64,000 nucleotides of DNA, from assembly GCF_000835495.1 (NCBI RefSeq), contig NW_015622546.1:2784955-2848954 (forward strand), read 5' to 3'. Numbering within the stretch: position 1 is the first letter of the stretch; each line of letters starts with the position of its first letter. The stretch comes from Cladophialophora immunda. Its lineage: Eukaryota; Ascomycota; Eurotiomycetes; Chaetothyriales; Herpotrichiellaceae. A program made the translations under genes and the position numbers. The notes beneath the pieces were generated by a model that had not been told where the DNA came from, ran no database searches, and saw only the letters and a program-made list of their open reading frames with translations. Below, piece after piece: positions 55,651 through 64,000 of this stretch.

Positions 55651-55959
55651 TTACAAATGTACTTTTCCAAGGAAGCCAGCTGTAGAAAATGTGGCAGTGA
55701 ATACAATTTTGATGTCAACTGACGACCTATATACCGCGTCCACGAAATCACTAAATGAGAGACCGCCGAGCCCCAGAGGACAACTCACTGCACGGTTCAA
55801 GGGTCTTTTCCGTCTCGGATAATTGGGCAGCGCAAAGGGACTCGCGGGAGTCGCGCTTTGCTGATGGGCCTGAATCGGCACATGGCCAGAAGGGTACAGC
55901 GTAAGCGCTGCCAGAACGATAACGCTAACCGGCGGTATACTGTAACTCCGAAGGTGCAT
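55651..55959 (-). CDS. Candidate small secreted protein
   Basis: 102 residues from the ATG at 55959. The start MHLRSYSIPPVSVIVLAALT then LYPSGHVPIQA has the shape of a signal peptide. The mature part has a dibasic-rich site (YPRRKRPLNR) where a kexin-type protease could cut, and one cysteine. The frame is open further upstream, overlapping a + zinc-finger gene, but that part is unlikely to be coding. No family recognised. Support rests on the signal alone. Confidence 0.35.
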   Translation of the reverse strand: MHLRSYSIPPVSVIVLAALTLYPSGHVPIQAHQQSATPASPFALPNYPRRKRPLNRAVSCPLGLGGLSFSDFVDAVYRSSVDIKIVFTATFSTAGFLGKVHL

Positions 55960-56133
55960 GGTTACGAAAATGTTTCGTGTGAGTGAACCCCGCCCATCTT
56001 CAACAACTTGAGGTACCATAGCTTTTAATAGTGGCGTGTGAGCAGTTTCTTTGATCATTTCAGGGACAAGCCTATCCAACTGTAAGAATCCGCCCTGGGG
56101 CTCAAAGCCGCCGAAGAAAAGCGAACGGCGACA

Positions 56134-56799
56134 ATGAGAAGCGAGTTTATCGATCATCCACCTAGCCAAGTTCCCAGCCACAGCCGAATTCCACCGCGCA
56201 ACGAACATGGTCAGATATACTGCACTTACTGTCAGACATCGAGCGTGACGTTCAACAAGGTCCAAGACTGGAACAAGCACATGGATCGACATGAACGCCC
56301 ACACAAGTGTGGAAGCTGCCATAGGCCATTCCCTACCCGATCTGGACTTTTAAGGCATCAGCGAGAGGTGCATGGGGCACAGAATTCATGTGCAGATGTT
56401 TTGGCCAGTCGAAGGTTGCGAGGAGTTTCAGGGAGACCTTTCACCAGAAACTACAACCTCCAAGACCATATGCGACGGATGCATAAGGCGTGGTTGTCAA
56501 CCCACTTCCTCAACACTACATCATCAAACCCTCATCCCCATGGAATCGACCTCCAAGGACCTCCAAACACCCGAACAATGGAAGCCGGATATAATAACGA
56601 TGGTCAGTGGCTGAGTCCGTGGCCCGGTGCTGGCCTAAGTGAGGAACTTCAACGTCTGCAAAACGAGCTTCGCGCGAAAGATGATCTTTTGGTGGCTATT
56701 CTGAGGGATTTACAAAGCTCATTGGAGGTCTCATTGGCTCTCATATACAATCTTCAGCAAACTCGTCCGGGGATGCCCTTACCCACCACATGGTCTTAA
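56134..56799 (+). CDS. C2H2 zinc-finger protein with damaged third finger
   Basis: 221 residues. Finger 1 reads YCTYCQTSSVTFNKVQDWNK then HMDRH; finger 2 reads HKCGSCHRPFPTRSGLLRHQ then REVH. The third has the second half only (RPFTRNYNLQDHMRRMH), while a GC pair fitting its first half (VEGCEEFQG) lies in another frame just upstream, so a small frameshift is likely. The C-terminus has a short coiled coil (LSEELQRLQNELRAKDDLLV). Such proteins bind DNA in the nucleus. The ATG at 56134 is the first in frame. It may be a functional two-finger protein or a slightly decayed three-finger one. Confidence 0.55.
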   Translation: MRSEFIDHPPSQVPSHSRIPPRNEHGQIYCTYCQTSSVTFNKVQDWNKHMDRHERPHKCGSCHRPFPTRSGLLRHQREVHGAQNSCADVLASRRLRGVSGRPFTRNYNLQDHMRRMHKAWLSTHFLNTTSSNPHPHGIDLQGPPNTRTMEAGYNNDGQWLSPWPGAGLSEELQRLQNELRAKDDLLVAILRDLQSSLEVSLALIYNLQQTRPGMPLPTTWS

Positions 56800-57285
56800 G
56801 TAGCACTATCAATGACAATTAATAAAGCGGCTTTGCTATGCGAAGACTGTGACATGCCCGAATCAATTTTGCCCTTCTCAGGTAGTAAGGAGAGCTCGAT
56901 TACCTGTAGAGGAAACCGAGACTGCCAGGCCTGAAGTTGAACCAGGTTCAGCCATTTCCAACGCCCCCACACCGCGGCCATGGTCAGATGTCGAACTCTT
57001 GCCCCCTCCTTGGTTTCAGATTTCAGCGGTCTGCCTGAAGGCGACACGCTCTTCTGTGGCAGTGAGCGTATCATGACAGCCACCAAAAAGTGTGGTTGCC
57101 AAAAGCTATAGAAAATGGGCACACCAGACAATATTGACGACTTTTGACGAGAGAAAAACCCTTGATCCATCTCCAACGTGAACCCACGCAATCTGATCAA
57201 TCAGAGATAGTAAGACTCAAGGTGTGTTCCTCTCAACATATGATGAAGAAGCTGACCATAATCTGGAGCTGCGGTACCTTATCCC
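56800..57285. other. No gene recognised
   Basis: Short frames on both strands (56796-57200 - and 56849-57076 +) without motifs. Confidence 0.35.
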
Positions 57286-57714
57286 ATGGCGGCGCCAAAC
57301 AGGGCTATAATTTCCCCCCTTTGCCTGGCAGAAGAGCCGTTAAAGAGGACATCACGCGGAAACCGCCTCGATGAAGATCCAGACCTCTGCCCTTGTGGTG
57401 GTGGGCACGAGCCAAAACCATGCCGAACTCATGTCGATAACCAGCTACTTCGAGCCACATTACGACAAAGAACAGGGGAGCAATTTCAAAGATTTCGAAG
57501 TTTTGAAGAGAGCGAACGGCAAAACAGAGTTTTGCTGGACGAATTGAATAAGACGAGATCGACGCTCGAGAGCTTGGAGGAGAGTGAAAGGAAAAATAGG
57601 ATGTTGGCCGACGAGTTGAAGAAGATGAGAATGTCTCTCGAGAGCTTAGAAGAGAAGGTGCTAGAGCTATTGCCCGCCCTGAAACACGTTCTTTCTCAGA
57701 GTGTGGAGGGATAG
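57286..57714 (+). CDS. Short coiled-coil protein with duplicated segment, hypothetical
   Basis: 142 residues. A Cys/His cluster (LCPCGGGHEPKPCRTH) near residue 35-50 is followed by a coiled coil in which a ~26-residue segment is repeated: FEESERQNRVLLDELNKTRS and LEESERKNRMLADELKKMRM, each ending LESLE. The repeat is visible in the DNA as well (agcttggaggagagtgaaag / gttttgaagagagcgaacgg). No family recognised. An upstream exon is possible because the first 20 residues look non-coding. Confidence 0.45.
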   Translation: MAAPNRAIISPLCLAEEPLKRTSRGNRLDEDPDLCPCGGGHEPKPCRTHVDNQLLRATLRQRTGEQFQRFRSFEESERQNRVLLDELNKTRSTLESLEESERKNRMLADELKKMRMSLESLEEKVLELLPALKHVLSQSVEG

Positions 57715-57850
57715 CTAGAGATAATGCAGATAAACCTTGCGGACACATCAAGAGAAGAAACCGCGCGGAGCCATTCGAAACGACGACGAAAAAGGAGCCG
57801 AAAGGGGTGGGCGAAAACATTGCTCACAACCATTGGTCAATCAAATAGAA

Positions 57851-58652
57851 CTATATACTGCCTCGCCATAGATTAGGTGACACCACGGTATCGGGGTACG
57901 ATATATTGAATATCGTCTCCCAGCTCGCTTCTGGGAAGTCGTTCAAATAAATGGGCCGCGAATTCGAATCATCTTGAAAAAGCGTAGAGCCATGGAGATC
58001 GCAGCTCTGGGAGGCTTCGCCAATGTCACCGCTGTATAGATATACCGGCGTCATAGGACTACCAGATAGTTCATGAGACTCGACATCTATCTCTGAAGTC
58101 CCGATAGCTGAGTCGGCAGTTCGAGGCATGAATAGACAAAGGTTGTCTGACGGGCTGTCGATGGACGGTTCGGCGAACAAGGTTCTCGAATGTTGTAGTG
58201 TGGATGCCTCTTCATTTTTGGGACGTGGAAGGAAGTCCAACGCTGATTCTATATCGGCTTTGGTGATCCCATGGAGATGCCTTTCGTCCAGGGACTGGAA
58301 GTTGTGGAACAGAACCGCGGCGATAACTGCCAAAGGGCTGTTGTTATGGATAGAACGAAGGAGACTGTTTACTATTGATTTATCGTTTGACCTGATGCTC
58401 TGGAATATACCGTGGATGATATCTCGCAGCTGGTGATATGATTTTTTGCTGTGTGTGCGTCTGTCTACCTTAAACTCGCAGATGGCCCCAGCCCGAGAGC
58501 ATCGGGTACATGGAAAACCGCTACACTGGAGAAGCGTGAGCGTGAGAACCTGACGTGGTCTTGGAATTTACCTTCTTCTTTATCCGCTTGCACAGCTGAC
58601 ATGTTTTTGAAGTAACGGTCTTGGATATTCTAATTTCCGGATTTTTCGGCAT
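57851..58652 (-). CDS. Zn2Cys6 transcription factor, 2 exons
   Basis: Exons complement(57851-58525, 58572-58652) join in frame across a 46-nt intron to 251 residues. The intron splits the DNA-binding domain, which reads TCQLCKRIKKK then CSGFPCTRCSRAGAICEF: C-x2-C-x6-C-x4-C-x2-C-x6-C, a complete binuclear zinc cluster. The rest is acidic and serine-rich (VESHELSGSPMTPVYLYSGD), a plausible activation region, without the large fungal regulatory domain. The length is like that of short pathway-specific regulators such as those of the AflR type. The start ATG gives a basic N-terminus (MPKNPEIRISK). No secondary-metabolite gene is near, so the target is unknown. Intact. Confidence 0.8.
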
Positions 58653-59366
58653 GAGGATCGACGCTGCTTGCAGGAAAACCTGCCATCGCACGGTTATTTA
58701 TCTTTCAACCCACGTCCACCGCGGTGCTCGACGGAGCCAAGGGTGTGTTTCAGATTTCTGACAGTTTGGAAAATCGGCTCCACTTCCCCAGTACCCGGGC
58801 TCGGGGAATCTGCCCTGCTGTATATCTCAACATCTGTGTGGCCAGGACTCAGCAGCGAGGATGGTTTGCAGCGAGGTCGTTGTAACTATTAATTGCCTGA
58901 AGGCCAGTTGTCTTCTTCAAAATATGCGCTCCGACTCTGTACCATGGCCTAAGCCCTTGCCTGAAACGGCTCCGCCGTCCTGTAGTCGCCCGAGGGTAAG
59001 GTTCGCCATTAATCCGAATTAGGAAGGAACTAAACCAACCTGGGTCACCGGGGCTGATGCATTGGAGTAGCCGTGAGTGGCCAATACCCGGGTTGGCGCT
59101 TGTTGTTCCGACCCATCATTGGTGCGCTAGCTGAGGCGCTAGAGTAGTTCTGAATGGCCACCTAGCGAATGCGTGGAGGCTCGAAAAGAGGGTGTACGTG
59201 TGCACCCTTTTCGCCACTGAAAACGGAGGTCGGCAAGCAAAAGAAACTTGTCTTGAGCCTGGGAAGGTGTTTAGCTTGGCGTACTGCTGCTCGTCGCCCA
59301 TAAAATGGGAGTCCCCGCGCCTTCCCAACCTTGATCCGATTCTCATCTTCCACAATCGAGAACTCG
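58653..59366. other. No gene recognised
   Basis: Non-coding. A small imperfect repetition is seen at 59070-59160 (gagtagccgtgagtggccaa / gagtagttctgaatggccac). Confidence 0.4.
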
Positions 59367-59880
59367 ATGGCAAGCACAAAGCAGACAGCTTGCCTCACTT
59401 CAGTTTCTGATAACTAACTGCTCTAGCCCCGCTCGCAATGGACAACAAAGACCTACCCCACCAAGACGTCTTGCAAAAGTGTCAAACGAGTAGCAGCAGG
59501 TAAGTCGCTCTTGCTCCTCAAGGGGCACACTTGCTGATTCACAGTCAAAAACCCACACCGATATAAGCCGGGAACTGTTGCCCTTCGAGAAGTACGACGA
59601 TATCAGGTATGTTGACCTTGACCTCTTGTTCTGACTCGCCAATTGAACGCACTATGGCAAAACTCCCATTTCAAAGATTGGTGCGAGAAATAGCACACGA
59701 TCTCGAATCGGACATCCGTTTTCAATCGTGAGCCCTGGCAGTCTCCAGGAAGCATCCGAGTTGTTTCTGATTCAGCTCTTTGAAGACACGAACCTCTGCG
59801 ATTTACGCCAAACGCGTAACGATTCAGCCAAAAGAACTGCACCTAGCACGGCAGTGCGCAGCATCAGTCGGAAGGAGATG
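59367..59880 (+). pseudogene. Histone H3 pseudogene (second H3 locus)
   Basis: An ATG at 59367 opens MASTKQT, followed by a possible intron to ctag at 59426. The next segment has little H3 tail character but ends by splicing (gtaagt..cacag, 59500-59544) into [21 protein letters not shown] further donor (gtatgt) leads to KLPFQRLVREIAHDLESDI with RFQS. Then TGA follows, and the rest is in other frames: SLQEASELFLIQLFEDTNLC, then YAKRVTIQPKELHLARQ. At least one stop and two frameshifts break the gene. Intron positions match the H3 variant at 14916-15514, but here H (PHRY) matches canonical H3 where that gene has F. This is a dead H3 copy of separate or older origin. Confidence 0.8.
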
Positions 59881-60469
59881 GATTGAACAAGTCTTCCGTA
59901 TCATTACGTACATTTTCAATGAGAGTGCAAGTTCGACGGCCCCCCTCATCCCACACTTTCACTTCATGAGCATCTGGCTGCAGAGGTTGTCCACTCGGTG
60001 TGATTGTCACATGAATGGCGTCGCATAACCCCCAAAGCCCGGGGCGAAATATCAAACTTGTTTTCGTGGGACAATTATCCAATGGCAGAAGCAGCTCAGT
60101 ATCTCATGGCCCTGAGCATGGGTTTGTCGCCGGTGAGTCAATTGTTAGCGGCTGAAGGTCACGCGTCGAAGGCGGATGGGAAGCAAGACAAAGGTTCTAC
60201 CACGCCAACAACATTGTGGGATCACAGTCCGCGCAAGCCTCGCCTTGTCTGGGTCTGGCGGCTGGCGTGGTTCAGTTTCGAGACTCAGGCAACAATTTAG
60301 CATCATGTTGGGCAATCTGTCGCCACTCTTCTGGGTCAAGCTTGCCTTTGGTCTCGCGTCTCGAGGGGAAGGCAATCAACCTGCTGTTCCACTTAGAATA
60401 TGCTACAGGTCAGGTCGACCTTGCGGGACCACACAGCTGAATTTAAGGGGACAGAGACGGCGTTTCGGG
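59881..60469. other. No gene recognised
   Basis: Overlapping short frames (60004-60300, 60176-60493 and others) without motifs. Confidence 0.35.
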
Positions 60470-60775
60470 CTAGACTTTCGTCCCCTTCGGTAGCATTTTG
60501 GTCGCGTCCGCATCTGCGGAGACTCGACCGCACGATAGGCCACGGTTACCCGGGCAGCGGCGGCTGAAACTCTTCAGCAATGGTGCCTCGCGAAGTTCAC
60601 GGGACGATCGTACCAGCGTGACGTTTCGGACACAAAAAACAGCAGCGTGAATTTGCCAAAACTGTGCGACGGACCGCAGCTCATCAACGTCTGGATCAGG
60701 CAGCGGGGACGATGAGACAAGAGGGGCGAGCAAGAGGGCGGCGACAAGTTGAGACCCTATTGAGAGTACCAGCAT
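60470..60775 (-). CDS. Candidate small secreted protein
   Basis: 101 residues from the ATG at 60775. The start MLVLSIGSQLVAALLLAPLV followed by SSSPLP is a convincing signal peptide with a cleavage site near SSS. The mature part is basic with three cysteines (AVFCVRN, RRCPGNRGLSCGR). No known family. The frame extends eight codons upstream without an ATG, so the start is well defined. Confidence 0.45.
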   Translation of the reverse strand: MLVLSIGSQLVAALLLAPLVSSSPLPDPDVDELRSVAQFWQIHAAVFCVRNVTLVRSSRELREAPLLKSFSRRCPGNRGLSCGRVSADADATKMLPKGTKV

Positions 60776-61079
60776 CTCCGTACAGAAAGCCCACACGGGA
60801 AAAGGATCGGAATTAATAGAGAGTAGGGGTGAAGTATTTACTAAGCTAAAGATAGTAGGTCGATTTCGTGGCCGTAAATTAGGAGACTGTCATAGCTGGC
60901 GAGACGCCGGCCGGCTGGCCACCTTCGTGGGGAAAATCCGTACCGGGGGTCGTCGGTCTGGCCCTCACCGGTTCTAGTCTGGGCCATCCCTCCGGATGAA
61001 GTTGAATCAGACACATAATACCTTTATTTCTTACTGTTTCACTGAGCATTATTTAACAACGGCGCCACCCAGAAAATAG
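60776..61079. other. No gene recognised
   Basis: Non-coding sequence upstream of the secreted protein candidate. Confidence 0.35.
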
Positions 61080-61230
61080 ATAATCCCTGCGGCTGGCAAC
61101 GTACGAAACCAGCAACTCTTGTAACCAACCTCTTACAACGTTCTAATCGAAGGCTTCAGAAGGCGGACCCACTGCACAGTCGCATCCCGAGAACGAAAAA
61201 TAAATCTACTGGCTGGCATCCGTTGAGGGG
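61080..61230 (+). repeat. Dispersed repeat B, copy 2
   Basis: Matches the reverse complement of 51635-51790: aatccctgcggctggcaacg, tacgaaaccagcaactctt, gaaggcttc, tcccgagaacgaaa, tactggctggc. Confidence 0.65.
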
Positions 61231-61291
61231 AGGGGAGGCAGATCCTGAATGTGACTAAAGGCAGCTCGTCCAAAGAGACATCAGCCTGCTC

Positions 61292-61365
61292 TGCAAGACG
61301 GTCGCCATAACGGTCGCTGCACAGGCAACAATAACGACCAGCCTCTCAATGGTGGGGGATTTAAG
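61292..61365 (+). repeat. Dispersed repeat C, third copy
   Basis: The run cggtcgccataacggtcgct, gcacaggcaaca and gaccagcctctcaa matches the two tandem units at 43880-44040. The match goes on with caagctttcgctca, as upstream of the MADS-like gene (caggctttcgctca). Confidence 0.65.
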
Positions 61366-62369
61366 CAAGCTTTCGCTCAATCTGCCAATGCCCAGCCAAC
61401 CGTTTGCGTTTCCCGCCTTCCTGTCGGAATTGATACCTACGAAACGGTTGGCTCTCGATGATAGATACGTTCCCAATCCCTTTGAGAATCATGCCCACTA
61501 TCGACGAGTTGCCTACCTCCTGGACTCCACAACATGATGGCTTCGTGGTGTCATCTCCTGGCCTTTCTTGTCCGCGCCCTTCGACGTAGGCCTCCTCCAG
61601 GCTCCAGCCTCTGGAATTCCCCAATTGTCCAGTCAAAGACATTGTCGTACGCGAACCCTTGTCCGCGGAAGAGTTTGTCGAACATCTTCCGGAGGTGCCG
61701 ATAGCCCGGTCATCGCGTGCAGTGAAAGTCTGATCTCGGTCAGAAACAATGGCTACGTGAATATTTCTCATATCCTGCTACGAATTGCACGATGGAATCG
61801 TACACAGCTGAGTGGAAAAAAGTCATTCATTTTCAGATTGTACGGGGGGGTAACGCAACGCAGCAGGGCACCGGACGCAGAATACTCGGATGCACTTGAG
61901 ATCTGAGAAGAAAGTCAACTCCAATCCGTGGCTGAATGCCTCAGTCGCGCGCTTCATGCGAGATTCCACCATTACCGCAACTACTATCTAATAGGATCGA
62001 CCATTCTGGAACATGACGACAACTCCTTTTTCTCCAACGCATGAGGTCTCGGATTGATCGCTGGTCATGGTTGCGGCCCGTGCGGCTACGAAAGGTGAAT
62101 ACTAAGGTTGGTTCTCCCGTCGCAGTCAGACATTGCTTCTCTCAAATGATTGGCTGTCAGTGATCAACAAAAGATCACCAAATTCTGTGGATTGGTTAGT
62201 GCTCCGTCGCCCCATGCATTAACTGGAAGAACACAAGAATCCTCGAGGCTGGGCTGGCATAACAATGCAAGGGCCAGATTGGGGGCGACGTAGGCACCTT
62301 CTAGTTTCGCCAGCTCCGAGCAAACTCTGACATTACCGTACGGTTATTTACTCGCAGTCCGCTTGGAAA
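61366..62369. other. No gene recognised
   Basis: Frames of up to 136 codons (61361-61771 -) show no motif. The start corresponds in position to the MADS-like gene of the other copy, but no MADS-like frame is left. Confidence 0.35.
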
Positions 62370-62460
62370 GGCTTGAGATGTTCGCCACTGAACAGTATAG
62401 CAGCGCTGAATAGGCCGAGCAAATGGTAAGCTCGACTGCAGAGCGCGCGGCGAGTACTTA
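62370..62460 (+). repeat. Dispersed repeat A, copy 2
   Basis: Matches 45480-45570. An ATG at the matching place opens MVSSTAERAAS, but the cysteine cluster of the regulator is gone within a few codons. Confidence 0.7.
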
Positions 62461-62740
62461 CGATAGGAATCGAAGCTCGTACCTCTTGGAAAAAAGGCTG
62501 AGAATCCCTCCCCCAAACCCATGCAAGTCTAGCTATATAATCCTCAGCCGACACTCATTGTCTGCCTCTTAGGCCTCTTCATCGCTATTACTGTTGCGAC
62601 TGCTACCATTTACCAGCACCACCGGAAGAAAGAGTCTCGCGGCACAGCCTCCTCAGAATTTATACGGTGACTTTAATCTGAGCACAATATTACCTTTACG
62701 CGTTGCATTACTCCCGTTTCGAGCAACTCTCCAGCACGCA
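62461..62740. other. Upstream region of the SET gene
   Basis: No coding motif. It should hold the promoter of the following gene; no TATA box stands out. An upstream exon cannot be excluded. Confidence 0.35.
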
Positions 62741-64000
62741 ATGTCGCACAACCGCTCGGGGCCGCTTCTCCCAGAAACATGGGAGACTCTGAAGCCCGAC
62801 ATCCAGAATTGGTATATAACGGAAAACGAGACTTGTGAATATATTGTGAAACAACTCTCTAGCCGCAACGTCAATGTGACTGTGAAACAGATTAAATCTA
62901 GGCTCCAGGAATGGTGCTTTACGTGCAAAAAGACTTCGCACCAACATTACATAGCCATGTCAGTGGTGGCAGACTCTTGTGAGGCAGGAAACATGGTTGA
63001 GTTCGAGGTGCCGAAAAGGCAACAGCGAGTCACCTACAGCACCTCCAAAATCAAGAAAGAATGCGACAGAGTCAAGAAAAGTTACGAGTCGAAGGGGCGG
63101 TCTTTGACAATACCGTCTCTTCGCGAGGCTGAAACCATTCTCAGAGAGGCTAAAATCTCCTGGAAACCCAATGATCCCAAGCGGCAGATTCAGCCATCTG
63201 GACATCGACATTATTCGCCATTAATCGTCAGCATGTCAACCAGAAAGCCAAACAAGCCGCACGAGATTGTTCGCCTCAATCATCTTGATGACTGCACGGC
63301 CGAAGCACTCATTTCGTTCAAATCCATCAAAACCTGCACCTACCTGCACGGTTTAGGGGCCAGCCGCCAGCCGAACTACACGTGCTCCTGCAAAGACCAG
63401 CCGTGCGACGAACACACTTGTGTGAATCGTGCTTCTTGTATTGAATGTACCGCCGACTGTCCCTCGAGAGAACGGTGTGAAAATCGAAGATTTTCGAAGC
63501 GTCAGTATGCCGATTTGTCAGTCATCTATCAGGGAGACAAGGGTTACGGCCTCAGAACAGATGCGAGCTTACGAAGCCAGCAATTCATCATCGAATACGT
63601 AGGAGAAGTCATATCGGAAGAAGTGTATCTCCGGCGCAGGGAACAGTACCGTGAGGAGGGAAACGAACACGACTATTTTATGTTCTTGCAGAAAGGCGAA
63701 TACATCGATGCGCAAAAGAGAGGAAACTTGTCGCGCTTCTGCAATCATTCCTGCTCTCCCAATTGCTACGTCGAGTTGTGGCACGTGGAGGGTAAAGTCC
63801 GGGCGGGAATCTTTGCGGCGCGAGACATCGAAGCGGGTGAAGAGCTGGTGTTCGACTACAAAACAGATACCCGGGGTGCAGAGCCGCAAAGGTGTGCTTG
63901 TCGGGCCCAAAATTGTACAGGTCTGATCGGGCGGGCAAAAAAGCCTAAGCGTATCATCCGCTTGCGCATCGGCAGGGACGGAGCTGAGAATCCTTCGGTG
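62741..64000 (+). CDS. Clr5-AWS-SET-postSET protein, Set2-like histone methyltransferase (partial)
   Basis: The frame is open from the ATG at 62741 to the window end: 420 codons, no stop. Residues about 10-55 (LPETWETLKPDIQNWYITEN and on to IKSRLQEW) look like a fungal Clr5 domain. After a charged linker comes an AWS domain (YTCSCKDQPCDEHTCVNR, then CIECTADCPSRERCENRRF). The SET domain follows, with KGYGLRTD, EYVGEVISEE, LSRFCNHSCSPNCYVE and EELVFDYKTD, all catalytic and cofactor-binding motifs present. The post-SET is CACRAQNCTGLIG. The order and wording match Set2/SETD2, which methylates H3 lysine 36 using S-adenosylmethionine. The N-terminal Clr5-like domain is not part of ordinary Set2. 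The C-terminal WW/SRI region, if any, lies outside. Confidence 0.88.
   Translation, partial: MSHNRSGPLLPETWETLKPDIQNWYITENETCEYIVKQLSSRNVNVTVKQIKSRLQEWCFTCKKTSHQHYIAMSVVADSCEAGNMVEFEVPKRQQRVTYSTSKIKKECDRVKKSYESKGRSLTIPSLREAETILREAKISWKPNDPKRQIQPSGHRHYSPLIVSMSTRKPNKPHEIVRLNHLDDCTAEALISFKSIKTCTYLHGLGASRQPNYTCSCKDQPCDEHTCVNRASCIECTADCPSRERCENRRFSKRQYADLSVIYQGDKGYGLRTDASLRSQQFIIEYVGEVISEEVYLRRREQYREEGNEHDYFMFLQKGEYIDAQKRGNLSRFCNHSCSPNCYVELWHVEGKVRAGIFAARDIEAGEELVFDYKTDTRGAEPQRCACRAQNCTGLIGRAKKPKRIIRLRIGRDGAENPSV

Noticed and set aside
1..64000. tRNA, rRNA or riboswitch genes
   Set aside because: No cloverleaf with a GGTTCGAATCC-like arm and no rRNA core sequence was noticed by eye; a tRNAscan-SE run would settle this.

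Overview
The window looks like accessory DNA from a filamentous ascomycete, probably a eurotiomycete of the Aspergillus/Penicillium type. Introns are short (about 45-60 nt) with GT..AG ends and CTAAC/CTGAC-like branch sites. The gene families are Pezizomycotina families: DUF3723, ferric reductase, NLR with alpha/beta-hydrolase, Zn2Cys6, Clr5. The left edge carries an extreme repeat-induced point mutation (RIP) signature. No rRNA, tRNA or CRISPR array was recognised.

Left part (1-21.6 kb): a RIP-mutated stub and a minisatellite; broken nucleoside deoxyribosyltransferase-like and DNA-ligase-like genes; an intact 5-exon ferric reductase divergent from an intact 2-exon DUF3723 gene; a kinase-like gene with one frame conflict; a coiled-coil protein with a Cys-rich tail; a 4-exon histone H3 variant with a rewritten N-tail; a casein kinase I tail pseudogene; a 5'-truncated LINE; and a bZIP regulator.

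Middle part (21.9-36.9 kb): two NLR genes (alpha/beta-hydrolase, NB-ARC, kinesin-light-chain-type TPRs), each with eight exons, lie head to head as arms of a large inverted duplication. Between them are a membrane protein, a conserved fungal protein of unknown function, LINE ORF1 remnants and a Tc1/mariner-type transposon. One TPR array holds a 205-base run of N.

Right part (37-64 kb): gene-sparse and repeat-rich. It holds a BTB-like protein, a small MADS-like protein, a Zn2Cys6-like/C2H2 fusion regulator and a shortened paralogue, another C2H2 gene, an intact Zn2Cys6 regulator, several small secreted protein candidates, a second (dead) histone H3 gene, and at the edge a Clr5-AWS-SET-postSET protein of Set2 type that runs off the window.

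Ferric reductase, DUF3723 and NLR genes together are three of the four cargo classes typical of Starship giant transposons, so this may be cargo of a present or former Starship. No DUF3435 captain is visible. The most unusual feature is the co-occurrence of a histone H3 variant that keeps the K4, K27 and K36 contexts but not K9, an H3 pseudogene, and a Set2-like methyltransferase. This could be an accessory chromatin module; that link is inference.
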